Shown: positions 38,999 to 51,629, numbered from the stretch's first letter. The stretch: 64,000 nt of DNA from Actinomycetota bacterium (GCA_009726125.1 WLIT01000005.1:1-64000); one strand, 5' to 3'. Numbers and translations are program-made. The notes: generated by a model not told the origin, from the sequence alone.

Positions 38999-40186
38999 AT
39001 GGGTGAGCGCGTAGTTCTAGTTGATGCCGTCCGATCCCCTTTTGGCAAAGCTGGCGGCTTGTACTCCCAAACTAGAGCCGATGACATCATGGTGCGAATC
39101 TTGCGCGGCCTTTTAGAGCGAAATCCCAAAGTTTCACCAGCGTTAATTGATGATGTTGCAATTGCAGCCGCTACCCAGACTGGCGATCAAGGTATGAATA
39201 TCGGACGAAGTGCTTCACTGCTCGCAGGAATTCCAAATAGCGTTCCAGGATATTCAATTGACCGTTGGTGCGCGGGCGCGCTAACCGCAGTAACAACAGT
39301 TTCCGGAGCAATCGCAATGGGACAATATGACTTTGCAATCGCTGGTGGCGTTGAACACATGGGAAACCATCCAATGGGTGACGGTATTGATCCAAATCCG
39401 CGTTACTTAGCAGAAAAATTAGTTGATACCGATGCGCTCCAAATGGGTATGACTGCTGAAAGATTGCATGACAAATTTCCACATCTCACTAAGGCTCGCG
39501 CCGATGCATATGCGGTTGCATCACAGAACAAAACCGCTGCTGCTTACTCTTTAGGAAAAATTCAACGAGATTTAATTCCAGTAGCGGTTCGATCCGTAGA
39601 ACTCGGATGGGGTGTTGCAACAGTTGACGAACCACCACGTCCTGGAACAACGGTTGAAGCACTTGGCGCGCTAAAAACACCATTTCGTCCGATGGGAAAT
39701 GTGACTGCAGGAAATGCTGCAGGGCTAAACGATGGCGCAACCGCCGCAATCCTTGCTAGTGAATCGAAAGCAAAGGAACTTGGTCTAACTATTAAAGCTA
39801 AATTAGTTTCATTTGCATTTGCCGGTGTTGAACCAGAGATCATGGGATACGGCCCAGTACCCAGCACAATCAAGGCGCTAGCGAAAGCTGGATTAAGTAT
39901 TGAAGATATTGGCCTATTTGAAATTAATGAAGCTTTTGCTATCCAAGTGCTCTCATTCTTAGATCACTTTGGAATTGCCGATGATGATTCAAGAGTAAAT
40001 CTTTATGGTGGTGCGATCGCAGTCGGACACCCGTTGGCCTCATCAGGTGTTCGCTTAATGATTAATTTAGCGCGTGGTTTTGAAGAGCACCCAGAAGTGA
40101 AATATGGCGTGACCACAATGTGTATCGGACTTGGTATGGGTGGAACGGTAATTTGGGAGAACCCACACTTTGTTGGAAAAGGTTAA
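38999..40186 (+). CDS. fadA: acetyl-CoA acyltransferase (thiolase)
   Basis: VDAVRSPFGKAGG, SIDRWCAGALTAV, GGVEHMGNHPMG, NEAFAIQVL, GGAIAVGHPLASSGVR. Confidence 0.95.
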   Translation: MGERVVLVDAVRSPFGKAGGLYSQTRADDIMVRILRGLLERNPKVSPALIDDVAIAAATQTGDQGMNIGRSASLLAGIPNSVPGYSIDRWCAGALTAVTTVSGAIAMGQYDFAIAGGVEHMGNHPMGDGIDPNPRYLAEKLVDTDALQMGMTAERLHDKFPHLTKARADAYAVASQNKTAAAYSLGKIQRDLIPVAVRSVELGWGVATVDEPPRPGTTVEALGALKTPFRPMGNVTAGNAAGLNDGATAAILASESKAKELGLTIKAKLVSFAFAGVEPEIMGYGPVPSTIKALAKAGLSIEDIGLFEINEAFAIQVLSFLDHFGIADDDSRVNLYGGAIAVGHPLASSGVRLMINLARGFEEHPEVKYGVTTMCIGLGMGGTVIWENPHFVGKG

Positions 40187-40192
40187 AGAATA

Positions 40193-42301
40193 ATGAATGA
40201 AGTAAAGTTGCCAGAAGGTGCACCGGAAGAAGTAATCACTTCAGCCCGCGTTCGCGAGATTGATTTAACGCTATTTGGCCAGAGCGGAACCATCTCGTTG
40301 ATTACTTTAGATAACGGAATGGACCACAATCGTCCAAATACTTTTGGTCCACAATCACTTGCTTCTTTAAATGAAGCGATCGCAATTGCTGAAGCAAGCA
40401 CATCAATTGCAATTGCCATTACTGGAAAGCCATTTATATTTGCGGCTGGCGCCGACCTCTCAGCTCTTTCGTTTTTGAATGAACGCGAACAAGCCCTAGC
40501 AATCGGCAAACTTGGTCATGATGTTTTCCGCAAGTTGGGGGAAAGTTCTAAGCCAACTTTTGCATTTGTAAATGGTCTGGCACTTGGTGGCGGGCTTGAA
40601 GTAGCTCTGCATTGCAAATATCGTACTGTTTCATCAACAGCATTTACCGCGCTCCCCGAGGTATTTCTTGGCTTAGTTCCTGGGTGGGGTGGCGCAACTA
40701 TCTTGCCAAAGTTGATTGGACCTAAGAACGCGGTTCAAGTAATTATTTTAAATGCGCTAAATAACAACACAATGATGAAGTCGAAAGAGGCCTTAGCACT
40801 TGGCGTTGTAGATGCAGTCTTTGAACCGGCAGATTTTATTGAAAACTCCATTAAATTCGCGGTTGCGGTATTGAATGGCTCTAAGAAAATTGAACGTACA
40901 GATTTTGCAAAGAATGAGAGCGACTGGACCGAAGCAATAAATACTGGCAAAGCAGCGGTAGCGAAGAAATTCGGTGGTGCACAAATTCCACAAGCGATAA
41001 AAGCCCTAGATTTAATTGCCGCCGCCAGAACAAATACCTTGGGTGCTGGCTTTGATGCCGAAGATCAAGAGCTTGCAAATCTAACAATGAGCGATCCGCT
41101 CCGTGCCTCCTTGTATGCATTTAATTTGATTCAAAAGAAGCGAAAGAAAGTCGAAGGCGCTCCAAAACCAGCCCTCGCTCGTAAGGTAAGTAAAGTCGGC
41201 GTGGTTGGTGCCGGCCTTATGGCTTCTCAACTTGCTCTAATTATTCTGAGGAATTTAAAAGTTCCGGTTGTAATTACTGACCTCGATCAAGAGCGCGTCG
41301 ATAAAGGTTTGGCATACATCCGAGGCGAACTTACAAAACTTGTCGAGAAGAAGCGAATGAGCCCAGAGAGCGCTGCGCGACTCTCTTCACTGGTGACTGG
41401 TTCAATAGATAAATCTAGTTTTGCCGACGCCTCTTTTGTGATTGAAGCGATATTTGAAGAGCTTGAGCTAAAGAGATCACTCTTCTCCGAATTGGAGAAA
41501 ATAGTTTCGGTTGAATGTGTTCTTGCAACAAATACCTCATCGCTATCTGTGACAAAAATGTCCGAGGGGCTTACAAACCCAGAAAGAGTTATTGGTTTCC
41601 ATTTCTTTAATCCAGTTGCAATCATGCCGCTGCTCGAGATTGCCAGAACACCTGCAACAGATGACGCAACAACAGCGACCGCGGTTGCAATCGGAAAAGA
41701 ACTTAAGAAAACAATGGTTATCGTTAAAGACTCTCCGGCATTCGTTGTTAATCGGCTACTTACTAGATTCATGGGCGAAATAACTGATGCGATTGATGAA
41801 GGAACTCCCCCGGATGTAGCAGATTCTGCGATGAAACCTCTCGGCCTACCAATGACTTCACTCGAACTTCTTGGATTAGTGGGACCTGGAGTCGCACTAC
41901 ATGTAGCAGAAACACTTCATAAGAACCTTGGTGATCGCTATCGAATCTCTCCAACAATGCAGGCCTTCGTAAAAGAGGGTGTTAAGACTTTCTACATCAA
42001 AGACGATAAGGCTGGATTAACTCCAAATCCCGCTGCACTCGCGCTAATAAAAGCTGGCAATAAGAGATCTACCGCTGATGAAGTTCGAATCCGAGCGTTA
42101 AAGGCTTTAGCAAGTGAAGCACGCATGATGCTAGATGAGGGCGTTGTTTCAACTGCGGCGGAAATTGATATTTGCATGCTGCTTGGTTGCGGCTGGCCAC
42201 TACACCTTGGTGGAGTTTTGCCTTATCTCGATCGAACAGGAATAAGCGAAGAAGTTAGCGGCCAGCGCTTTCATCAGCCTGGGGTTGCTTCACTTTCGTA
42301 A
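40193..42301 (+). CDS. fadB: multifunctional enoyl-CoA hydratase / 3-hydroxyacyl-CoA dehydrogenase
   Basis: ECH domain ([28 protein letters not shown]) plus HAD domain ([39 protein letters not shown]). Confidence 0.95.
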   Translation: MNEVKLPEGAPEEVITSARVREIDLTLFGQSGTISLITLDNGMDHNRPNTFGPQSLASLNEAIAIAEASTSIAIAITGKPFIFAAGADLSALSFLNEREQALAIGKLGHDVFRKLGESSKPTFAFVNGLALGGGLEVALHCKYRTVSSTAFTALPEVFLGLVPGWGGATILPKLIGPKNAVQVIILNALNNNTMMKSKEALALGVVDAVFEPADFIENSIKFAVAVLNGSKKIERTDFAKNESDWTEAINTGKAAVAKKFGGAQIPQAIKALDLIAAARTNTLGAGFDAEDQELANLTMSDPLRASLYAFNLIQKKRKKVEGAPKPALARKVSKVGVVGAGLMASQLALIILRNLKVPVVITDLDQERVDKGLAYIRGELTKLVEKKRMSPESAARLSSLVTGSIDKSSFADASFVIEAIFEELELKRSLFSELEKIVSVECVLATNTSSLSVTKMSEGLTNPERVIGFHFFNPVAIMPLLEIARTPATDDATTATAVAIGKELKKTMVIVKDSPAFVVNRLLTRFMGEITDAIDEGTPPDVADSAMKPLGLPMTSLELLGLVGPGVALHVAETLHKNLGDRYRISPTMQAFVKEGVKTFYIKDDKAGLTPNPAALALIKAGNKRSTADEVRIRALKALASEARMMLDEGVVSTAAEIDICMLLGCGWPLHLGGVLPYLDRTGISEEVSGQRFHQPGVASLS

Positions 42302-44195
42302 TTTCGTTCGCTAAATCATCTTTTAGTGAACTGCTCCACGCCACTAATTGATGCGCAATATTCTGCGCCGTCATTCCTAGATCTGCCAAAATCTCTCCGC
42401 GCTTTGAATGCTCAATGAATTCAAGTGGGACGCCAATTGAATGAATCGGAACATCTAAATCGGCATCTCTAAACATTTCAGAGATCGTGCTTGCGATTCC
42501 ACCATGTCGAATTCCATCTTCAACTACAACTACTGATTTATATCGCTGTGCCATTGTCAGCAAGCTCTTGGGTAGTGGCTTAACCCAGCGTGGATCAACA
42601 ACAGTCACACCTACGCCTTCGCGGTAGGCCTGTGATGCGGCTTCAACACAAATCTTTGCCATAGCTCCGATACTTACTAATAAAACATCTGCGCTTTCGC
42701 CGCGATAAAGAACATCTATTCCATCTCTACGTTCGAAGGCTGGGATATCAGGACCTACTGCGCCTTTTGGAAAACGAAGTAATGAAGGAGCATCGGAAAT
42801 ATCCAACGCTTCACGAAGTGTTTCTTTAAGTGTCACGGCATCACGCGGTGCTGCGACATGAAGAGTTGGAACTATTCCAGTGAGTGCTAGGTCCCAAATT
42901 CCGTGATGCGAAGGCCCGTCATCTCCAGTTACTCCAGCGCGATCTAAAATAAAAGTTACGCCGGCTTTGTGCAGGGCTACATCTAATAACAGTTGATCAA
43001 ATGCGCGATTTAAAAAAGTTGAATAAATTGCGACAACAGGGTGCAGCCCGGTAAAAGCTAAGCCAGCGGCGCTCGTGGCCGCATGTTGTTCTGCAATACC
43101 AACATCAAATGCGCGATCTGGGAATTTTTCAGCGAATTTATCTAGACCTGTTGGTCCAAGCATGGCTGCCGTGATGGCAACTAAATCTTTACGCTTAGCT
43201 CCTAGTTCACAAATTTCATTGGAGAAAACACTCGTCCAGTTTGGTCCAGACTTTACAACCGGGACTCCAGTTTCTGGATCAACAATTCCAACAGCGTGAA
43301 ATTTCTCCGCAGAGTCATTAATTGCTGGCGCATGTCCGCGCCCCTTCTCAGTAATAACATGAACTAATACGGGTGCTCCAAAATTCTTTGCCTGCAAAAG
43401 CGCGCTCTCCATTGCTTCAATGTTGTGGCCATCAATCGGGCCAACGTATTTAAGACCTAAATCTTCAAACATTCCTTGCGGCGCGACAATATCTTTTATG
43501 CCTTTTTTGACGCCATGCAGAGTTTCATAAATTGGACCACCAACGACAGGTGTCTTTTCAAGGACGCCCTTGCCCCAATCCAAGAACTTTTCATAACCGC
43601 TTGTTGTACGAAGGGTAGAAAGATAGGTTGCGAGTCCGCCAATAGTCGGTGAATAAGAACGCTCATTGTCATTTACAACAATTACAAGTTTCAATTCGTC
43701 GCTCGAAGCAATGTTATTTAGCGCCTCCCAAGACATTCCACCTGTGAGCGCACCATCTCCAACAACGCAAACAACGGTCTTATCTAGATCACCTTTAATC
43801 AAATTTCCGCGGGCTACGCCATCTGACCAAGAGAGCGCTGTCGATGCATGTGAATTCTCGACGACATCGTGTTCGCTTTCAGCACGATTTGGATATCCTG
43901 AAATTCCTCCGCGCTGTCGCAATTTATCAAAGCCAGAAACTCGACCAGTCAATAATTTATGGACATAACTTTGATGGCCAGTATCAAAGATAATAGTGTC
44001 CTTCGGAGATTCAAAGATGCGGTGAATTGCGATTGTTAATTCAACTACTCCAAGGTTTGGTCCTAAGTGTCCACCGCTCTTGGAAACTTTTTCGATAAGA
44101 AAGCCACGGATTTCTGCAGATAATTCGCTTAACTGCGAATACGAAAGCTTGGTTAGGTCGCGTGGACCATCAATGCTTTCAATGTAGTTCCACAT
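42255..44195 (-). CDS. dxs: 1-deoxy-D-xylulose-5-phosphate synthase
   Basis: [87 protein letters not shown]. Confidence 0.97.
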   Translation of the reverse strand: MWNYIESIDGPRDLTKLSYSQLSELSAEIRGFLIEKVSKSGGHLGPNLGVVELTIAIHRIFESPKDTIIFDTGHQSYVHKLLTGRVSGFDKLRQRGGISGYPNRAESEHDVVENSHASTALSWSDGVARGNLIKGDLDKTVVCVVGDGALTGGMSWEALNNIASSDELKLVIVVNDNERSYSPTIGGLATYLSTLRTTSGYEKFLDWGKGVLEKTPVVGGPIYETLHGVKKGIKDIVAPQGMFEDLGLKYVGPIDGHNIEAMESALLQAKNFGAPVLVHVITEKGRGHAPAINDSAEKFHAVGIVDPETGVPVVKSGPNWTSVFSNEICELGAKRKDLVAITAAMLGPTGLDKFAEKFPDRAFDVGIAEQHAATSAAGLAFTGLHPVVAIYSTFLNRAFDQLLLDVALHKAGVTFILDRAGVTGDDGPSHHGIWDLALTGIVPTLHVAAPRDAVTLKETLREALDISDAPSLLRFPKGAVGPDIPAFERRDGIDVLYRGESADVLLVSIGAMAKICVEAASQAYREGVGVTVVDPRWVKPLPKSLLTMAQRYKSVVVVEDGIRHGGIASTISEMFRDADLDVPIHSIGVPLEFIEHSKRGEILADLGMTAQNIAHQLVAWSSSLKDDLANEITKVKQPQADESAGR

Positions 44196-44223
44196 ATTCG
44201 TAGTCTAGAGCAGCTCTATTTAT

Positions 44224-46878
44224 TTAGAGAAGTGAACGCAGCACATATTGCATGATGCCGCCATGACGGAAGTAATCGGCTTCTCCAGGGGTATCGATTC
44301 GAACTACCGCATCGAAGCTCTTGCCACCCGCAGTGACCTTGACCGTCTTTGGAGCTCCCCCAGTATTTAGCGCTTCAATTCCAGTAATTGTAAATTCCTC
44401 ATCGCCAGTTAATCCAAGTGAAATTGCGTTTTCTCCTTTTGGAAATTGCAAGGGAAGAACACCCATACCAATTAAATTGGAGCGGTGAATTCTCTCAAAT
44501 GATTCTGCGATTACTGCTTTAATTCCAAGTAGCGCCGTACCTTTCGCTGCCCAGTCACGAGATGAACCAGATCCATATTCTTTTCCAGCAAGAATTACTA
44601 GTGGAATTTTCGCAGCTTGATACGCAATAGATGCATCATAAATAGTTGATTGCTCACCATTGTTTATAAAATTCTTAGTGAAGCCACCTTCAACACCATC
44701 TAGCAAGAGGTTTTTCAGACGAATGTTTGCGAATGTGCCACGGATCATTACTTCGTGGTTTCCGCGGCGTGAACCGTATGAGTTGAAATCTGCACGATCG
44801 ATTCCGTGCTCGGCTAAATATTTACCAGCAGGTGAATCCTGCTTAATATTTCCAGCAGGTGAGATGTGATCAGTTGTAACGGAGTCACCAAGAATTGCCA
44901 TCACACGTGCCTTTGCAATGTCTTTCACTGGTTCTGGATTTCTCGGCATGCCCTCGAAGTAAGGAGGTTTGCACACATAAGTAGATTTAAGATCCCAGTC
45001 AAAAACTTTTCCAGTAGGTGTATCAAGAGATTTCCAACGATGATCGCCTTCAAAGACAGTTGCATAATCTTTAGTGAACATCTCGGATGAAATTGAAGAA
45101 TCTACAACGCTCTGGATTTCCGCACTTGTCGGCCAAATATCTTTTAGGTACACGGCTTTGCCTGCTAAATCACTTCCGAGTGGGTCGTTCTCAAAATCGT
45201 GATCCATTGTTCCGGCTAGCGCATAAGCAACAACTAAAGGTGGTGAAGCCAAGTAGTTCATCTTTACATCCGGGCTAATGCGTCCTTCAAAGTTTCTATT
45301 TCCTGATAGGACAGCCGTTACTGCTAGATCATTTTCATGTATTGCTTTACTGATCTCAACTGGAAGTGGTCCTGAGTTGCCGATACAAGTAACGCAACCA
45401 TAGCCAACTAAGTTAAAGCCAAGCTGTTCCATATATGTAGTCAAGCCTGCACGATCATAATAATCTGTTACAACTTTAGATCCTGGGGCAAGGGTAGTTT
45501 TCACCCAAGGTTTGCTGCGCAAACCCTTCTCAACCGCCTTCTTTGCAAGAAGGGCAGCTCCAATCATCACACTTGGATTCGAAGTATTTGTGCAAGATGT
45601 AATTGATGCAATTACAACAGCCCCATTGGAGACTGAAGTAGCGCTTCCGTTAAGCGAGATATTCACCGCTGATTTTGCAGTCTTATCTGTGAAATAAGTA
45701 GGAACAATTTTTTCAAATGCGGCTTTGGAATTGGAAAGTTGAATTCGATCTTGTGGACGTTTAGGTCCAGCGATTGAGGGAACAATTGTCGCTAAATCTA
45801 ACTCCAGAGTTTCAGAGAAACGAGGAACTTCATTTGGGTTATGCCAAAGTCCAACACGCTTTGCATACTCTTCAACTAACGCAAGTTGATCCGCGGTTCG
45901 GCCAGTTAGAGCCATGTAACGAATTGTTTCCTCATCAATAGGGAAGATCGCACAAGTTGAACCGTATTCTGGTGACATATTTCCGATAGTTGTTCGATTA
46001 GCCATCGGAAGCGCAGTTACTCCAGGGCCATAAAATTCTACAAACTTTCCGACGACACCATGCTTGCGAAGCGCTTCGGTAATTGTAAGAACTAAATCAG
46101 TAGCAGTAGTACCAACTGGAAGTTTGCCATTTAATTTAAATCCAACAACTCGCGGAATAAGCATTGAAACTGGCTGCCCGAGAAGTGCTGCTTCAGCTTC
46201 AATCCCACCAACTCCCCAACCCAATACTCCGAGTCCATTAACCATGGTCGTGTGTGAATCAGTTCCTACTAAAGTATCTGGATATGCGCGGAGCACGCCG
46301 TTTATATTGCGCGTCATTATTACTCTTGCTAAATACTCAATGTTTACTTGGTGAACAATTCCAGTTCCAGGTGGAACAACTTTGAACTCATCGAATGCGC
46401 TCTGTCCCCAGCGCAGGAATCTATAACGCTCTTGATTGCGTTGATATTCAATATCTGTGTTCTCTTCAAAGGCTGTCGCCGTACCAAATTTATCTGCGAT
46501 GACAGAGTGATCGATCACCAGTTCTGCAGGAGCTAGTGGGTTTACCTTTGCGGGATCTCCACCTAATTCCACGATCGCTTCTCGCATTGTTGCTAGATCC
46601 ACAATGCACGGTACGCCAGTGAAATCCTGCATGATTACGCGTGCTGGCGTAAATTGAATTTCAGTATCGGGCTCAGAATCTGGATTCCAATTTGCGAGTG
46701 CCTCTATCTGAGCAGAAGTTATATTCGCGCCATCTTCAGTTCGGAGTAAATTTTCAAGTAAAACTTTTAAGCTAAATGGAAGAGTCTTCGCCGCCGGCAA
46801 CTTAGTTATGTCAAAGATTTCATATTTCTTACCTGATACTTCGATTTCAACCTTAGCGCCAAAGGAATTTTTACTCAT
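44224..46878 (-). CDS. acnA: aconitate hydratase
   Basis: LIENLLR-like [95 protein letters not shown]. Confidence 0.97.
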   Translation of the reverse strand: MSKNSFGAKVEIEVSGKKYEIFDITKLPAAKTLPFSLKVLLENLLRTEDGANITSAQIEALANWNPDSEPDTEIQFTPARVIMQDFTGVPCIVDLATMREAIVELGGDPAKVNPLAPAELVIDHSVIADKFGTATAFEENTDIEYQRNQERYRFLRWGQSAFDEFKVVPPGTGIVHQVNIEYLARVIMTRNINGVLRAYPDTLVGTDSHTTMVNGLGVLGWGVGGIEAEAALLGQPVSMLIPRVVGFKLNGKLPVGTTATDLVLTITEALRKHGVVGKFVEFYGPGVTALPMANRTTIGNMSPEYGSTCAIFPIDEETIRYMALTGRTADQLALVEEYAKRVGLWHNPNEVPRFSETLELDLATIVPSIAGPKRPQDRIQLSNSKAAFEKIVPTYFTDKTAKSAVNISLNGSATSVSNGAVVIASITSCTNTSNPSVMIGAALLAKKAVEKGLRSKPWVKTTLAPGSKVVTDYYDRAGLTTYMEQLGFNLVGYGCVTCIGNSGPLPVEISKAIHENDLAVTAVLSGNRNFEGRISPDVKMNYLASPPLVVAYALAGTMDHDFENDPLGSDLAGKAVYLKDIWPTSAEIQSVVDSSISSEMFTKDYATVFEGDHRWKSLDTPTGKVFDWDLKSTYVCKPPYFEGMPRNPEPVKDIAKARVMAILGDSVTTDHISPAGNIKQDSPAGKYLAEHGIDRADFNSYGSRRGNHEVMIRGTFANIRLKNLLLDGVEGGFTKNFINNGEQSTIYDASIAYQAAKIPLVILAGKEYGSGSSRDWAAKGTALLGIKAVIAESFERIHRSNLIGMGVLPLQFPKGENAISLGLTGDEEFTITGIEALNTGGAPKTVKVTAGGKSFDAVVRIDTPGEADYFRHGGIMQYVLRSLL

Positions 46879-46887
46879 GGTCGTATC

Positions 46888-48087
46888 TTAACCGAGGGTA
46901 AAGCGAGCCACACATTCCACGTGGTGGGTCATCGGGAATAGGTCGAAGCCAACGATGTGATCTAGGTGATAACCGCCCTCTTCGAGTTGCTTGGCATCTC
47001 TTGCGAGCGATGCCGGGTCGCATGAAACATAAACAATTGTCCGTGGCTTCTTCGCCATCATCTGTTTTACAACCATCTCACCAGCGCCAGTACGTGGCGG
47101 ATCTAACAAAATGACATCGATTCGATTAATAAGTGGCAGCTTCTGTTCGACCCGACCGGAATGAATCATTACATTTTTCTTCTTATCGAAAATCTTAAGC
47201 GCATCCTGCGTTGCCCGATGGCTCGATTCAATTAGGTGGACTTTGCCGATGTCGCCAATATCTTCGGATATCGGGGCGGTAAATAACCCAACGCCGCCAT
47301 AAAGATCGCAAACTTGGTCTCCGGGGCGAAGTGCCAATAAATCCATAACTAATTTCGAGAGAGTTTCTGGTGCAGCCTTGTGACTCTGCCAGAACGAGGT
47401 TGGTGATATTTCAAAAGTATGTTCGCCAACTACCTCGTGCAATTGTGTTGGCCCGGAAATACTTCGTCCACCTCTGGAGACATTTCGTTCGCCGGAATTT
47501 GATACCGCAACTTCTAACCGATCGTCGCCCTTCCAATTCCGCGAGAACATTGCCGGATCATTTATAGCTTCAACTGCAATTAAGCATTTATCAATCTCGG
47601 TGACCTCTTTGCTGCGCGCAGAGAAGAGCCCTGGTTTACCATTCTTTGAAATCGCAAAGTCCATCCGCGTCCGCCAGTGCAGGCCATCCTTAGGTTCTAC
47701 TGCGATTACATCAAGATCTATTTCAATTCTTCCAAGGCGCGAAAATTGTTCACGAATCACTGAACGCTTAAATTCACTCTGTTTTGCAATATCAATATGT
47801 TGGAAGTCGCAACCACCGCACCCGCCAGGCACTGCATACTTACAAGGAGGGGTTACACGATCTTCGGACGCTTTAATTATTTCTACCGCATCGCCGCGCG
47901 CTAATTTCGAAGATACTGAAGTTATTTCTACGACCGCTTCTTCTCCAGTAATTCCATATCGAACAAAAATAACCTGGCCTTTATGACGCGCAATAAAATG
48001 GCCACCATGCGCAATTGGTCCAATTTCTACCGTTATCCGGTCGCCTACTTTTAATAAACTTTCGGCGTTTCCTATTTTGGATTCCAT
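46888..48087 (-). CDS. class I SAM-dependent RNA methyltransferase (TrmA/RlmD family) with TRAM domain
   Basis: N-terminal TRAM, CKYAVPGGCGGCDFQH Fe-S motif, DPPRTGAG, VYVSCDPASLARD. Confidence 0.93.
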   Translation of the reverse strand: MESKIGNAESLLKVGDRITVEIGPIAHGGHFIARHKGQVIFVRYGITGEEAVVEITSVSSKLARGDAVEIIKASEDRVTPPCKYAVPGGCGGCDFQHIDIAKQSEFKRSVIREQFSRLGRIEIDLDVIAVEPKDGLHWRTRMDFAISKNGKPGLFSARSKEVTEIDKCLIAVEAINDPAMFSRNWKGDDRLEVAVSNSGERNVSRGGRSISGPTQLHEVVGEHTFEISPTSFWQSHKAAPETLSKLVMDLLALRPGDQVCDLYGGVGLFTAPISEDIGDIGKVHLIESSHRATQDALKIFDKKKNVMIHSGRVEQKLPLINRIDVILLDPPRTGAGEMVVKQMMAKKPRTIVYVSCDPASLARDAKQLEEGGYHLDHIVGFDLFPMTHHVECVARFTLG

Positions 48088-48109
48088 AGATGAACCTTAA
48101 GGGTGTAAG

Positions 48110-48781
48110 TTGTACTTCGTGCACGTAGTGATTATGGGTTGCGGTCGGGTCGGCTCTGGTTTAGCCATTGATTTAGAGGCAGCCGGCCATTCAGTATCAA
48201 TAATTGACCAGAATCAAGAGGCATTTCGCAGGTTAGGTCCGGATTTTAAAGGCCAAACTATCGCTGGAGTTGGCTTCGATCGAGATATTTTGCTTGCAGC
48301 TGGAATTGAAAAAGCGGATGCCTTTGCAGCAGTTTCCAATGGTGATAATTCAAATATTCTCGCTGCGCGAGTTGCGCGTGAGACCTACGGTGTTGAGAAA
48401 GTCGTTGCTCGTATTTACGATCCAGCTCGCGCAGAAATTTACCAACGCCTTGGCATTCCAACAGTCGCAACAGTTCTTTGGACTACAGATCAAATCATTC
48501 GACGACTTGCCCCAGAAGGTTCGCGTTCGGAATGGCGAGATGCAAGTGGTGTAGTTCAACTATGCGAAGTTCATATTCACCGTGATTGGTTCGGACAACC
48601 AGTTTCTCTGATTGAAACTTCCACAAAAGCCCGAGTTGCTTTTATCACTCGACTAGGTGAAGGAATGATTCCAACCGAAAATACTGCGCTCCAAGAGGGC
48701 GATCTGGTTCATGTAATGGTGACGGATTCTGAACTCGCAAGCGTTGAAGCCGCACTCGCAAAATCTCCGGAAGAGGCTTAG
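48110..48781 (+). CDS. TrkA-N/TrkA-C potassium transport regulatory protein
   Basis: VIMGCGRVGSGLAIDLEAAGHSVSIID, RIYDPARAEIY. Confidence 0.9.
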   Translation: MYFVHVVIMGCGRVGSGLAIDLEAAGHSVSIIDQNQEAFRRLGPDFKGQTIAGVGFDRDILLAAGIEKADAFAAVSNGDNSNILAARVARETYGVEKVVARIYDPARAEIYQRLGIPTVATVLWTTDQIIRRLAPEGSRSEWRDASGVVQLCEVHIHRDWFGQPVSLIETSTKARVAFITRLGEGMIPTENTALQEGDLVHVMVTDSELASVEAALAKSPEEA

Positions 48782-48786
48782 GACTT

Positions 48787-49449
48787 ATGAGAATTGCGAT
48801 TGCTGGTGCTGGGAATGTTGGACGTTCAATTGCGCGCGAACTAATTGATAATGGCCATCAAGTTCTTCTTATCGATCGTGATCCAAAGGCGCTAAAGCTG
48901 GGGAGCGTTGCTAACGCGGAATGGCTTATGGCTGATGTCTGCGAAATTTCCTCCTTAGATAACGCAAAATTAGATACCTGCCAAGTCATGATTGCTGCGA
49001 CTGGCGATGACAAGGTAAATCTTGTTGCCTCACTCTTGGCTAAGACTGAATATGGCGTTCCAAGAGTTGTGGCCCGAGTAAATCACCCAAAGAATGAGTG
49101 GATGTTTGATTCCTCATGGGGTGTAGATGTTTCTGTTTCAACACCAAGAATTATCTCGGCAATTGTTGAAGAAGCAGTATCGGTCGGTGATGTAGTTCGT
49201 CTATTCTCACTTCGCAAAGGTGAAGCTAGTTTGGTAGAAATTACACTTCCAGAAGCAGCAAAATGTTTAGGTAGAACAGTTGAAGAGGTAAAACTTCCCG
49301 AGAATGCAACTCTTGCGGCGATTGTTCGCGATGGTCAAGTAATAACTCCACATGCACATGATGTTTACTCTGCTGGAGATGAACTGCTCTTTGTTGCAAC
49401 CGCCGCCGCTGAAGAGTTATTAAAGAGCTGCTTTATTTCAAGTAACTAA
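48787..49449 (+). CDS. TrkA-N/TrkA-C potassium transport regulatory protein
   Basis: IAIAGAGNVGRSIARELIDNGHQVLLIDRD, tandem paralogue of previous gene. Confidence 0.92.
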   Translation: MRIAIAGAGNVGRSIARELIDNGHQVLLIDRDPKALKLGSVANAEWLMADVCEISSLDNAKLDTCQVMIAATGDDKVNLVASLLAKTEYGVPRVVARVNHPKNEWMFDSSWGVDVSVSTPRIISAIVEEAVSVGDVVRLFSLRKGEASLVEITLPEAAKCLGRTVEEVKLPENATLAAIVRDGQVITPHAHDVYSAGDELLFVATAAAEELLKSCFISSN

Positions 49450-50054
49450 TCGGCCTTTGCGGTTGGAACAGATTTAATCACGAGCCAAGTTCCCCACAGC
49501 GTTGCCAAATAAAGTGGAAATCCTAAGAAAATATTTGCAACTCCCAGAGCATTTAATTGATTCGCTTTAAAGAGCGGATACTGGACCACTAGACGAATAG
49601 CAAAGAGTGCGAACCAGATCCAAGTCGCCTTCTTATAGGCAGCCATGCGAGCAGGATTTTTTCGCCAATTTAAATTTTCTCCCAAGATTGGACCCAGAAG
49701 AACTCCGATTAGTGGCCACTTTATAAGAATTGAAATTAAGTAGACCAGCGCAAAGGCTGAGTTTTTCCAGAGACTAGGAGCGTAATAATCTTTTGCCTCA
49801 CCAGTCTTCCAAGCGAACCATCCGCAGAAAGCAATCCCGATAAATCCAGAGATTGAATGCGTCAAGGTGTCTCGCTTAATTAAACGCCAAATCATTAATA
49901 GCACAGCAGTTGTGATTGAAATATATAAGCAGACTTTCAAATTATGCGTAATGTTGTATGTAAGTAGGAAAATTAGTGAGGGAATTGTGGAATCAATAAT
50001 TCCCTTCTTGCCACCAAGCGCCGTTACTACTTTAGCTCTCTCTTCTTCTTGCAT
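49446..50054 (-). CDS. DUF3159 family membrane protein
   Basis: GGKKGIIDSTIPSLIFLLTYNIT, multi-TM. Confidence 0.82.
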   Translation of the reverse strand: MQEEERAKVVTALGGKKGIIDSTIPSLIFLLTYNITHNLKVCLYISITTAVLLMIWRLIKRDTLTHSISGFIGIAFCGWFAWKTGEAKDYYAPSLWKNSAFALVYLISILIKWPLIGVLLGPILGENLNWRKNPARMAAYKKATWIWFALFAIRLVVQYPLFKANQLNALGVANIFLGFPLYLATLWGTWLVIKSVPTAKAD

Positions 50055-50497
50055 TAGCTCTTGCCTCCCGTAGAACCGAAGCCACCAGAACCACGATCTG
50101 AACCAGGCAGGGTCTTTACCTCAATAAATTCCGCGCGCTCAACTTTTTGAATAACTAACTGTGCAATCCGATCGCCTTTTTTAAATGAGATGGCCTCTTT
50201 TGGATCATGATTGATAAGAATTATTTGTAGCTCACCACGAAAACCAGCATCAACCGTTCCTGGAGAATTAACCATTGTGACCCCATGCTTAATCGCCAGA
50301 CCCGAGCGCGGATGAACTAACGCAACATAACCATTGGGAAGCGCTATTGAAATTCCGGTTGGAACTAGTGTGCGCTCCCCTGGCTGCAGGGTTACATCAA
50401 TTCGGGAAGTTAAATCGGCGCCGGCATCGCCAGGCTTTGCATAACTAGGCAGCGTAACCGAAGAATCCAGGCGGGTTATTAAAACTTCAACGCTCAT
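50054..50497 (-). CDS. dut: dUTP diphosphatase
   Basis: GDAGADLTSR, VHPRSGLAIKHGVTMVNSPGTVDAGFRGELQIILIN, RGSGGFGSTG. Confidence 0.97.
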   Translation of the reverse strand: MSVEVLITRLDSSVTLPSYAKPGDAGADLTSRIDVTLQPGERTLVPTGISIALPNGYVALVHPRSGLAIKHGVTMVNSPGTVDAGFRGELQIILINHDPKEAISFKKGDRIAQLVIQKVERAEFIEVKTLPGSDRGSGGFGSTGGKS

Positions 50498-51078
50498 GGA
50501 TTAATTTCAAATTCTGGATCAACAAATGCGAGTAGCTCTGGATGTGCGGTTACGTGATCTAAGTAGGCCTTAGGTGCATTGTCTAGGAAATGTTGCATCG
50601 GAACTATTACATAGAGGGCAGCGGCTCTAACTGCAATTGGACCATCAATAGAATCTATTCGCCCGACTGCGCTGCAGTAAACTTTCCGATTAACCTGGCC
50701 AGTAATTTCCGCACTTATATGTATTACCGTTCCGAGCGGAACTGGAAGCAGAAAATCGGTTTCCAACCTTGCAGTAACTGCAGGAGAGCGAATCAGCCAC
50801 ATAAGTTTTCCCAGAGCCTCATCAAAAGCAAGTGACAAGAGTCCTCCGTGTGCAAGTCCTGGTGCACCTTGATGATCTTCGGTAACGGTAAATACTGCAG
50901 TTAAATTCTGACCTTCACCGGCATGTGCAATTAAATGCAGACCAGTTGGATGTAATTCTCCGCAACCGAAACAATGTCCAAAGTGTGAAGGAATTTTTGT
51001 TCCAGGAAGTGGCGCCTTGGCATGGCGAGGTGGAATCTCTGCACCCTCTGGTGGCACCGTACTTGGAACACGACTCAT
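50494..51078 (-). CDS. PaaI-like hotdog-fold thioesterase
   Basis: HCFGCGELHPTGLHL, GAPGLAHGGLLSLAFDEALGKLMWL. Confidence 0.88.
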   Translation of the reverse strand: MSRVPSTVPPEGAEIPPRHAKAPLPGTKIPSHFGHCFGCGELHPTGLHLIAHAGEGQNLTAVFTVTEDHQGAPGLAHGGLLSLAFDEALGKLMWLIRSPAVTARLETDFLLPVPLGTVIHISAEITGQVNRKVYCSAVGRIDSIDGPIAVRAAALYVIVPMQHFLDNAPKAYLDHVTAHPELLAFVDPEFEINP

Positions 51079-51145
51079 GAGTGAAGCCTAACCTGTGATG
51101 ATGTCTGAGCAAATAAACGCAACGGTTATGCCGTAGCGTGCGCCT

Positions 51146-51628
51146 GTGGGAAAAATTAATAGACATAAAGATTTGGACTACGGGCTTCCGATTTATCAAG
51201 AGAAGTTGAATTGGAGCAAATGGCTCTGGGTCTTCGCGATATTTATGGCAGCCTCTGTTTCGTTATCCATCTGGGCGGCGCTAGGAAATGGATCCGCGAT
51301 TACTGTCTCATTGATTCAATTTGGACTATTAATTTTTACAGCCAAGCGGACTGCTCTAGAAATCACAGTTACTAAAGGCTGGTTGCTAGTTGGGCCTGCA
51401 GCCATAGAGCGAGCTTTTATCCACAATTTCAAAGCGCTGGAAGCCGCAGAATTTAAACGGGTTCGCGGCGTAGATGCCGACCCTGCGAGTTATTTACAAA
51501 TTAGATTTTGGGCAAGTACTGCAATCAAAATTGATTTAAGGGATCCAAAAGATAAAACGCCCTACTGGCTAATAAGCACCAATAGAGCGAATGAGTTAGC
51601 TAAATTACTTAACGTTGGAGAACACTAA
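51146..51628 (+). CDS. DUF3093 family membrane protein
   Basis: GVDADPASYLQIRFWASTAIKIDLRDPKDKTPYWLISTNRANELAKLL. Confidence 0.85.
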   Translation: MGKINRHKDLDYGLPIYQEKLNWSKWLWVFAIFMAASVSLSIWAALGNGSAITVSLIQFGLLIFTAKRTALEITVTKGWLLVGPAAIERAFIHNFKALEAAEFKRVRGVDADPASYLQIRFWASTAIKIDLRDPKDKTPYWLISTNRANELAKLLNVGEH

Positions 51629-51629
51629 C

